DNA of 64,000 nt, taken from Algoriphagus ratkowskyi (GTDB lineage Bacteria; Bacteroidota; Bacteroidia; Cytophagales; Cyclobacteriaceae). Each line of letters starts with the position of its first letter. The first letter of the stretch is position 1. The stretch lies in NCBI RefSeq assembly GCF_002150505.1, contig NZ_MSSV01000001.1, forward strand, positions 248,001-312,000, given 5' to 3'. The notes under the pieces are model-generated. The model was not told the origin of the DNA. It searched no databases and saw nothing but the letters and a program-made list of their open reading frames with translations. This document shows, in pieces, positions 19,412 to 26,654 of the stretch. The translations under genes were made by a program, and so were the position numbers.

Positions 19412-19469
19412 AATATGAAAGCGTAGTTACAAACGCTTAGTCGAGCACGCTACGCCTAGCGGGGGGTGG
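19412..19469 (+). repeat. three-arm hairpin element, copy f
   Basis: AAAGCGTAGTT-aca-AACGCTT, then GCTACGCCTAGCGGGG. It forms the new 3' end of the truncated RhuM paralogue, whose last 15 codons and stop lie inside it. Confidence 0.7.
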
Positions 19470-19726
19470 GGATTATAGTGTTCCACTTGTCTTTCAACTA
19501 GCCTTCCATCTTCATTTTGAACTATCGCAAATTTTGCGACAGTTCCGCTTTCTTTCAGTTCACCCTCAGCAAAAACATTATTAATATGTTTACCAATAGT
19601 TTTTATATCTCGATTGAACAATCCAGAGATCTGATGACGGTTGAGCCAAACAGTTTCATCCTCAATTTTTACCTCTATGTGCTCGGCAAGTTCATCAGGA
19701 CGATATAAGATAATTTCATTTTTCAT
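19427..19726 (-). pseudogene. truncated RhuM paralogue
   Basis: Residues 1-84 match the N-terminus of the intact RhuM gene (MKNEIILYRPDELAEHIEV..., RQVEHYN). Homology then stops, and the tail PHPPLGVACSTKRL is encoded by hairpin element f. The helix-turn-helix-like region is kept (LNRHQISGLFNRDIKTIGKHINN), so a short DNA-binding fragment could still be made. The breakpoint coincides with the repeat boundary. Confidence 0.75.
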
Positions 19727-19817
19727 GTGTTTATAATTTGTTTTTTAATGGCCACATGGAATCTTCGCAAGCATTACAATCATACCTCTGTGTGTCGTTT
19801 AGGATCATGCTCGATTT

Positions 19818-19964
19818 CATATCCATAAAAAATTGAGTTTTAGATCTTAGGCTACGACTCAGGGAAGAAGTTTATTTTCTTGAAAAATTCTGATTCTAAG
19901 TGGAATTTAAGGAGATAAAAAACCTTTTCAAATACTTTCTGTGGATCAGGTGAAAGGGGGGACT
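19818..19964. repeat. duplicated RhuM upstream region, copy 2
   Basis: Matches 19251-19393, starting at the same ATG (reads MDMK, then diverges). It marks a third, almost completely lost RhuM start. The sequence 19965-20116 holds another small palindrome (ATCCCGTACAGCTGTCGGGAT) but no gene. Confidence 0.6.
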
Positions 19965-20116
19965 AGAAATTCTGCTCTTATCAGGGAGTTAGCTGGGTGA
20001 TGTTTGTAACTTCACCCTAATATCCTTACCATCCCGTACAGCTGTCGGGATGTAACTGTTTTGGCTTTTATTACACTCGAGGGCACTATAATAAAATTAC
20101 AAATTCCTAAAAATAT

Positions 20117-20171
20117 AAAAGCGTAGTTACAAACTACGCTTAGGCTAGCGCTCTACGCCTAGCGGGGGGAA
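20117..20171 (+). repeat. three-arm hairpin element, copy g (best preserved)
   Basis: AAAGCGTAGTT-aca-AACTACGCTT, then AGGCTAGCG-ct-CTACGCC and TAGCGGGGG. Arm 1 (GCGTAG) can pair with arm 2 (CTACGC) or arm 3 (CTACGC). Confidence 0.7.
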
Positions 20172-20192
20172 TTACAAATTCCTGAATAATAT

Positions 20193-20230
20193 AAAAGCGT
20201 AGATACAATCTACGCTTAGGCAAGCAATGA
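20193..20230 (+). repeat. three-arm hairpin element, copy h (truncated)
   Basis: AAGCGTAGAT-aca-ATCTACGCTT. The stem keeps pairing despite a changed base pair compared with copy g (AGTT/AACT against AGAT/ATCT). The tail is lost. Confidence 0.65.
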
Positions 20231-20328
20231 ATGCAGCATCGACCCTTTCCTTTTTTTTAAGCTTGGGAAAGCCAATTCCATTTTAAAAAGTATCTTAGTT
20301 GAAAAATTATTCTTTAGATATAGTAGCA

Positions 20329-23300
20329 ATGGAGATCAATATATTGAAACCTAGAAAGGCGCTCAATAAAGCTTTTTTGAAAGTAAAACCCAATCGGATT
20401 GAAATAGAAGGATTTAAAACCAATCTCATCAAGCTACTCGATAGTACAAATGAAACGGAATCGGAAGAGTTTCATAAAAACTTGGTCATAGATTTTTTGA
20501 AAAGAACCTACTATGACCCAAACCATTTCATCAATACCAAAGGTAGAAACGACCTAGTAATCCATAATGGGGACAAAGCTAAAAGCACGGTTGGCGTAAT
20601 CATCGAAGCAAAGAAACCGACTAATAAAAGTGAGATGATGACGACTGATAAGCTGAATACCAAGGCTTTTCAGGAATTAGTACTCTACTATTTGCGAGAG
20701 AGAATTACCCATAAAAATCTTGATGTAAAGCACTTAATCGCAACCAACATCAATGAGTGGTTTATTTTTGATGAACATCTGTTTGAAAGACTTTTTGCTC
20801 AAAACAAATCATTGGTAAGACAATTTGAGAATTTTGAAGCGAGTAAAAAATCGACTGAAGTATTCTACAAAGAAATTGCCGAGCCGTTTATCGCAGAGAT
20901 CACAAGTGAAATTGAGTTTACCTACTTCAATTTTCAGGATTATCAGAAGCCACTTCGGAATGATGATAGGACAGACGATAACAAACTGATCGCACTTTTC
21001 AAGTTGCTTTCACCCGAACATCTGCTTAAGCTACCCTTTACCAATGACAGCAACAGCCTTGACAAACGCTTTTACAGTGAGTTGTTGCACATTATTGGGT
21101 TGACTGAAACCAAAGAAGGAAGTAAAAAGCTGATCGAGCGAAACAAATCAGGTCAAAGAAACACGGGAACCCTCCTCGAAGACGCCATTATTCAGCTGGA
21201 CAGTTTGGATAAAATCAGCAGACTAGCACGGCCAAGTCAATATGGTTCTACTAATCCCGAAAGGCTCTTTAATGTTGCCTTAGAACTTTCGATCACCTGG
21301 ATTAATCGAATCCTCTTTCTCAAATTGATGGAGGGCCAACTCATCACGTATCACAAAGGAGACAAGTCGTATTCGGTTCTCAATCTTGACAAAATCAAAA
21401 GCTACGATGACCTGAACAGCTTGTTTTTTCAGGTGTTGGCGCGGAAAGCTGAACATAGAAATGAAGATGTAATCAAACTCTTTGAGAAGGTACCTTACCT
21501 TAACTCTTCCCTCTTCGAACCTACCGAAATGGAACAGGATACGATTTTCATCAGCAATCTGAGAGATGATAAAACCATTCCTATCATTTCCTCTACCGTG
21601 CTGAAGAATGAGCAGGGGAAGAAAAGAACAGGGAGCTTGACTACACTTCACTACCTTTTTGAGTTTCTGGACTCCTATGATTTCAGCAGTGAAGGCTCAG
21701 AAGACATCCAAGAGGAAAACAAATCTTTGATAAATGCTTCCGTACTGGGATTGATTTTCGAGAAAATAAACGGGTATAAGGATGGGTCATTTTTCACACC
21801 GGGTTTCATCACCATGTATATGTCGAGGGAGACCATTAGAAAGGCCGTCGTTCAAAAATTTAATGAAGCAAAAGGATGGGGTTGCAATTCCTTCGAAGAA
21901 CTGAAGGAAGACATTAGGGAAGAGATAAAATTAGGTAATCGTAAGAGTGTAAGAAAGCTTGCAAATGAAATTATCAATAGCCTAAAAATTGTGGATCCTG
22001 CCGTGGGTTCGGGACATTTTTTGGTATCGGTTTTAAACGAACTAATTGCCATCAAAAGTGAATTGAGCATCCTAGTTGATACTGACTTTGAACCCATTAA
22101 TAATTATACGGTGGAGGTGGTCAACGACGAGCTAATTATTTATGATGAGGATGGAATCTTATATCAATACAATTACAATAACAGAGAAAGCCAACGAATA
22201 CAGGAAACCATTTTTCACGAGAAGCAAACTATCATTGAAAGTTGTCTTTTCGGTGTGGACATCAACCCCAACTCTGTAAAGATTTGTCGCTTGCGTTTGT
22301 GGATAGAACTATTGAAAAATGCCTATTATAAAAACGCTACCGAACTTGAAACGCTTCCAAACATTGACATCAACATCAAGTGTGGCAATTCCTTAGTGAG
22401 CCGTTTTGACATTGACGCTGATATAAAGCAAGCGCTGAAAAAAAGTAAGTGGTCGATAGACAGTTACCGTATAGCGGTAGACACGTACCGAAATGCAGAA
22501 AGCAAAGAGCAGAAACGAGAAATGGAGCGACTAATATCTGACATCAAGTCGGATTTCAGAAGTGAGATTTCTTTGAACGACCCTAAAGTAAAGAGGCTTC
22601 GTAAACTATCGGGTGAATTATTTCAAATGACCCAACAACAGCAGCTTTTTGAAATGTCCAAAAAGGAAAAAGCAGCTTGGAACAAAAAAGTAGCACAATT
22701 AACAGCAGACACTAGAAAGCTTGAAACTGAAATTGAGGAAATTAAAGCAAATAAAATTTTTGAAAACGCCTTTGAGTGGCGTTTTGAATTTCCTGAAGTG
22801 CTAAATGATGCCGGTGATTTTGTGGGCTTTGATGTGGTGATTGGGAATCCGCCTTATGTTGTATTGAGTTCATTTGAAGGACCTGAATTTAAGTATCTAC
22901 AAGAAACTTATAAAACTGCTTATGGAAGAATAAACACCTTTGCAATTTTCCTTGAGAGAATTACAGCTTTGACAAGCAATAAAGGAGAATGTTCTGTAAT
23001 AATTCCGGACTCCCTTTGTTTGATTGATTACTATTCCATGCTGAGAAAATATATACTTGACAAAACAACTATCAATGAAATAATTGAATTGGGAGATGGT
23101 GTATTTGAAGAAGCAGTTGTGCCAGCAATCATTTTTTCTTTTAGAAATAAGTATACTAAAAATAATGTAATCAAAATTGGTTTTGGGAAAGAATTACTGG
23201 AGAGTAATGATGCAACAACTATAAAGCAAGATTACTATTTAAAAACCCCTAAGTATTCTTTTAATCTTCAAGTTGATTCAATATTTATCAAACTACAATC

Positions 23301-23949
23301 ATTGATTGAAGAAAATAAAGCACAGCGTTTGGTTGATGTGGCGACAATAAAAATAGGAGTTTGCACAGGAAGCAACAAAAAGTTTCTTGCAGATTCAGCG
23401 ATATTCAGCAACTCAAAAAAAGTATTGCAAGGTAGAGACATAAACCGATATTCTTTAAACTATACAGGTCAATTTATTAATTACTCTCGTAACGACTTAT
23501 TAAGAGCTAGAGATGAATCAATCTTTTTAAAAAAAGAGAAACTACTGATGCGACAGACTTCAGATAAATTAATCTTAACCTATGATGATTCTCAATTTTA
23601 TACAATTGATTCTTTATTCATAATATTTAATGATGATGAAAAGATAAACTTGAAATACCTACTTGCATTACTAAACTCAAAACTCTTAAACAGACAGTAC
23701 CAAAAATTGAATCCTGAAAAAGGAAGAGTATTTGCACAAGTCAAAATTGATTTTGTAAATGAGTTGCCAATCGTTGTTGCAAATATTAAAGAACAAAACG
23801 AAATTTCAATATTGGTTGAGAAAATAATAGTCTCAAAAAACAATGATATGCAATCTGATACAATAGACCTTGAGAACCAAATAGACCAATTGGTTTACCA
23901 GCTTTATGATTTGACGGAAGAGGAAATTGAGGTAATTGAGAACAGCTAA
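20329..23949 (+). CDS. type IIG restriction-modification enzyme (Eco57I-like)
   Basis: 1206 residues from ATG 20329; an in-frame TTG at 20299 would add 10. The N-terminus carries a PD-(D/E)xK-type nuclease motif: GRNDLVI (D75), then VIIEAKKP (E93, K95). The middle holds a gamma-class N6-adenine methyltransferase with the SAM motif I DPAVGSGHFL (about 556) and motif IV IGNPPYVV (about 840). The C-terminal third (about 1000-1190) is a TaqI/Eco57I-like target-recognition region (VATIKIGVCTGSNKKF, then LLALLNSKLLNRQY). One polypeptide would therefore cut and methylate DNA. The next gene overlaps its stop codon by 1 nt. Confidence 0.87.
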   Translation: MEINILKPRKALNKAFLKVKPNRIEIEGFKTNLIKLLDSTNETESEEFHKNLVIDFLKRTYYDPNHFINTKGRNDLVIHNGDKAKSTVGVIIEAKKPTNKSEMMTTDKLNTKAFQELVLYYLRERITHKNLDVKHLIATNINEWFIFDEHLFERLFAQNKSLVRQFENFEASKKSTEVFYKEIAEPFIAEITSEIEFTYFNFQDYQKPLRNDDRTDDNKLIALFKLLSPEHLLKLPFTNDSNSLDKRFYSELLHIIGLTETKEGSKKLIERNKSGQRNTGTLLEDAIIQLDSLDKISRLARPSQYGSTNPERLFNVALELSITWINRILFLKLMEGQLITYHKGDKSYSVLNLDKIKSYDDLNSLFFQVLARKAEHRNEDVIKLFEKVPYLNSSLFEPTEMEQDTIFISNLRDDKTIPIISSTVLKNEQGKKRTGSLTTLHYLFEFLDSYDFSSEGSEDIQEENKSLINASVLGLIFEKINGYKDGSFFTPGFITMYMSRETIRKAVVQKFNEAKGWGCNSFEELKEDIREEIKLGNRKSVRKLANEIINSLKIVDPAVGSGHFLVSVLNELIAIKSELSILVDTDFEPINNYTVEVVNDELIIYDEDGILYQYNYNNRESQRIQETIFHEKQTIIESCLFGVDINPNSVKICRLRLWIELLKNAYYKNATELETLPNIDINIKCGNSLVSRFDIDADIKQALKKSKWSIDSYRIAVDTYRNAESKEQKREMERLISDIKSDFRSEISLNDPKVKRLRKLSGELFQMTQQQQLFEMSKKEKAAWNKKVAQLTADTRKLETEIEEIKANKIFENAFEWRFEFPEVLNDAGDFVGFDVVIGNPPYVVLSSFEGPEFKYLQETYKTAYGRINTFAIFLERITALTSNKGECSVIIPDSLCLIDYYSMLRKYILDKTTINEIIELGDGVFEEAVVPAIIFSFRNKYTKNNVIKIGFGKELLESNDATTIKQDYYLKTPKYSFNLQVDSIFIKLQSLIEENKAQRLVDVATIKIGVCTGSNKKFLADSAIFSNSKKVLQGRDINRYSLNYTGQFINYSRNDLLRARDESIFLKKEKLLMRQTSDKLILTYDDSQFYTIDSLFIIFNDDEKINLKYLLALLNSKLLNRQYQKLNPEKGRVFAQVKIDFVNELPIVVANIKEQNEISILVEKIIVSKNNDMQSDTIDLENQIDQLVYQLYDLTEEEIEVIENS

Positions 23950-24914
23950 TGGTAAGTTTTGAAGACATGTTAAAATCAATTCAGTTGAGCCAAAATATTC
24001 TGAAATCTTCAGGGCTCAGTTCTCAAATTTCAGAAATACTAAAATCCCAAGAAGGCATTACCAAAAGTTTAAGCGGATTTAATATGATGGCTGAAATTGC
24101 TAAAAGTATTCAATTTCAAAAAATGTTTGTAGGTCCTGATTTGTCAGCGATTGAAGCAAGGTCAAAATCAATTAGCCATCAAATAGAATTCGCAATTCCA
24201 CAAACTACGATTGATTCAATCTCATCTATAAATAGACAACACGAGCAATTTATTAGCGGAATAAGAGCATTGGCAGAAACTGTAAGAATTCAGTCGCCAG
24301 TTTTGAGGCAATTTAACGAACTGAATTTTGCGCTAAATAGGATTTCAGGACAGATTGCAGCTCTAGCAGCACAGCAAAGAAATTGGGCAGTAATTGATGA
24401 CTATGAAGAAATAACCGGACAAGCAATTGAATTTTCTGAAAGTCTAACAGAAGAAGTTACAGAAGAACAACAAAGACAGTTTCAAGTATTACTTACTTTA
24501 GTGTCGGCATTTATAAAGAAATATGGCGTTCAAGCTTATCTAATTATTGACATCATTTTACGATTTGCAGGGTTTCATCAATATTATGACTTTTTAAAAG
24601 AGAAACCTGTATTAGCAACAAAAGCAGAAGTCCATCAAATTTCGAACAAACAAGATTCAATAAGTCATTTTATACAAATACTTTCAGAACAATTAAAACA
24701 AACAAATGACTATCGAATTACAAATCGACATTGTGATGTGAAATTGAAACCCAAGACAAAAACTTTAACAGTTTCTAGACTACCTAAAGATTTTGAATTG
24801 GTTGTTTTACAAGTCAATCATAAATGGGTTTTAGTAAGCTTCTTTGACCCAAAAGATAACTTGCCACAGACAGGTTGGGTAATGAAAAAATATTTGAGCA
24901 GACCAGCTCTTTGA
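23949..24914 (+). CDS. unknown protein coupled to the type IIG enzyme (coiled coil + SH3-like)
   Basis: 321 residues. The TAATG overlap (stop 23947-23949, ATG 23949) implies translational coupling with the restriction-modification gene. The N-terminal about 130 residues are helical and polar (LSQNILKSSGLSSQISEIL, IQFQKMFVGPDLSAIEA). Then come a central acidic helix (EFSESLTEEVTEEQQRQFQ) and a weakly hydrophobic stretch (VQAYLIIDIILRFAGF). The C-terminus (about 262-321) looks like a bacterial SH3-type domain (RHCDVKLKPKT, LVVLQVNHKWVLVSFFD, GWVMKKYL). I do not recognise the family as a whole. The context suggests an accessory or regulatory subunit, or an added effector. Confidence 0.7.
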   Translation: MVSFEDMLKSIQLSQNILKSSGLSSQISEILKSQEGITKSLSGFNMMAEIAKSIQFQKMFVGPDLSAIEARSKSISHQIEFAIPQTTIDSISSINRQHEQFISGIRALAETVRIQSPVLRQFNELNFALNRISGQIAALAAQQRNWAVIDDYEEITGQAIEFSESLTEEVTEEQQRQFQVLLTLVSAFIKKYGVQAYLIIDIILRFAGFHQYYDFLKEKPVLATKAEVHQISNKQDSISHFIQILSEQLKQTNDYRITNRHCDVKLKPKTKTLTVSRLPKDFELVVLQVNHKWVLVSFFDPKDNLPQTGWVMKKYLSRPAL

Positions 24915-25118
24915 GGTTTGCCCCTTCAACCGCCTGCCAAGAGTTTTGTATTTCCTCAAAAAATCCCAAGTCCCCACTTTATCACCTTCACACCACCTCA
25001 GATCACATAGTTATCAGTTCAACACCGTTGGCTGGGTGAATCCCGATTATCGGGATGTAATTGGAATAGCATGCTTTTCCTATCGGAAAGCCTAGGTCAT
25101 TAGAATTACAAATTCTAA

Positions 25119-25176
25119 TTGATAGAAAGGTGTAATTGCAAATTGCACCTAGGATAACATTACACCTAGCGGGGGT
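25119..25176 (+). repeat. three-arm hairpin element, copy i
   Basis: AGGTGTAATT-gca-AATTGCACCT, then AGGATAACATTACACCTAG and CGGGGG. Arm 1 matches both later arms (ATTgCACCT and ATTACACCT), so all three arms have changed together compared with copy g. Confidence 0.65.
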
Positions 25177-25308
25177 AGAACCAGAAAAAATAGTTGGGCA
25201 GTAGCTCAGAGTCAAATCCTGAACACTACCATAACTTTATCTCGCCTAAGAAGAAAGGATACGAATCGATGCTTTCTTACTACCTCAAAACGCAACCTAC
25301 AATCCAAT

Positions 25309-25390
25309 GAACCACCGTATACGAGACCCGTACGTGCGGTGGTGTGATAGGCGCACCGTGGGCATATGACTCACGGCCGTCTCTCGATTG
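25309..25390 (+). ncRNA. group II intron remnant (domains V and VI)
   Basis: ACCACCGTA...TGCGGTGGT forms a domain V-like hairpin with a GAGA-type loop (ACGAGACCCGTACG). It is followed by a second hairpin, CCGTGggcatatgactCACGG, resembling domain VI, and by a CTCGAT-like 3' end. This is the 3' end pattern seen next to bacterial group II reverse-transcriptase genes. No reverse transcriptase or 5' domains are nearby, so this is a truncated, non-autonomous relic. The rest of 24915-25402 holds hairpin element i and no gene. Confidence 0.55.
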
Positions 25391-25402
25391 TGCAAAGTTC
25401 TT

Positions 25403-26479
25403 TCATAGTTTGAAGGGTTTAATTTCTTTTTGATTCACTACTTCAACTTGTTCAGCGACATCTGTAAAGGGAATTATATTTTTACTTTGAAGTTTGCTGC
25501 GTAGATTGATAAATTCAATATCTTGTTCTGTTTTAAGATTTAATATTTCTCTTCCTGCAATTCCTTTGGGTGTAATTTCATCTCTTTCGTTTTTGCCAAA
25601 ATGAGCAAAAATAAATTTATTTTGATTAGTTTCAATATCGTCTAAAATCATTGAAAACTCAAAACCAACCCCACCCTTCATTGTGTCTGCTTTTTGCTTG
25701 TATGTTGGAGAAAGTATTGTTATTATTTTCTGATTAGAACTAAACGCTTCAATCATCATTTTTTTAAAATGGATAGCAGTTTCTTCTTGAGTTTTTAATC
25801 TATCCATCGATGCACTATAGCCTTTTTCTCTTAGAAAGTTTACAAATGAAATTACAGTGTCGTTATGTTGGTTATTCTCCCAAGCATACGTAACAAATAC
25901 ATCAATTTTCTCCCTAACTACTGTAGTATTAACTTCTTTTATATCGCTTTTCTGTGATGTTGGCTTAGCTGATTTTTGTAATCTCTTTAGGTGTTGTATA
26001 AGTTTCTCTCTTACTACTGTTAAAATATTTTGAAGGTTACTTTTTCCGAATTGATGAAAAGCTTCCAGTACGGTTATGTTAGGATTATTGTATTTAACGA
26101 TGTGGTTCAATGAACTTACGAGTTCTTGTGGTAGCTGTCTCTTTAAAATATCTTTAGTAATATTTTTTAAGTTGTCTTGAATAAATCCTATACCATCAGG
26201 GATGTGAATGATTGTGAAATCAAAACCTGCTTGCTTAGAAGCTGTTGATAAATCAATAGGAGTATTGTTTTGAATACCATATGCAGTTTGAATTGTGCAT
26301 ATAATTTCACCTTTTATTTTCCTGTAGGATGGTATTTCTGCATTGTATCCGTTCAATTCGTAATTAACAAATTGTTCGAGGTCAGAATCATTATAGGATT
26401 CTGCATATTCATTAGCTTCGAGGAGTAATAAGTTTAATTCTCCATCTCCTATTAAAAGTCTTTGTATGAGTACATTCAT
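25403..26479 (-). CDS. AbiTii-SEFIR domain protein (candidate abortive-infection gene)
   Basis: 358 residues, soluble. The N-terminal part (about 1-90) resembles AbiTii: LLIGDGELNLLLLEANEYAE, DLEQFVNYELNGY, YRKIKGEI. The C-terminal part (about 191-330) is a SEFIR/TIR-like domain: KIDVFVTYAWENNQHNDTV, FVNFLREKGYSASMDRL, KIITILSPTYKQKAD, then GGVGFEFSMI with a conserved Glu. SEFIR domains are TIR relatives and in bacteria often serve as effectors that respond to phage infection, some through NAD breakdown. AbiTii is named for phage abortive infection. Position next to a restriction-modification gene strengthens the defence reading; function is inferred. Confidence 0.75.
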   Translation of the reverse strand: MNVLIQRLLIGDGELNLLLLEANEYAESYNDSDLEQFVNYELNGYNAEIPSYRKIKGEIICTIQTAYGIQNNTPIDLSTASKQAGFDFTIIHIPDGIGFIQDNLKNITKDILKRQLPQELVSSLNHIVKYNNPNITVLEAFHQFGKSNLQNILTVVREKLIQHLKRLQKSAKPTSQKSDIKEVNTTVVREKIDVFVTYAWENNQHNDTVISFVNFLREKGYSASMDRLKTQEETAIHFKKMMIEAFSSNQKIITILSPTYKQKADTMKGGVGFEFSMILDDIETNQNKFIFAHFGKNERDEITPKGIAGREILNLKTEQDIEFINLRSKLQSKNIIPFTDVAEQVEVVNQKEIKPFKL

Positions 26480-26654
26480 TTTTTAAAATTTTGCACAACC
26501 TCTTTATTTATTCATCTTTTTGATAGAAAGTTATCAGAATTGGTCAAATAATCACACCTTTTTGCCTTCTATTCCCAAACCCCAATAACCCCAATTCTCC
26601 TCCCCCCCCACAATACCCTATACAGGGTATATTTTACAAAATCTGCATCTTTTT

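Noticed and set aside
14398-25176. Reading the hairpin elements as integron attC sites
   Set aside because: No integrase gene is present, the conserved ends do not match the RYYYAAC/GTTRRRY core, and several genes between elements have opposite orientation. The cassette-like layout is noted only as a hypothesis.
25003-25215. 70-codon minus-strand frame
   Set aside because: It covers hairpin element i and intergenic sequence; no recognisable protein.
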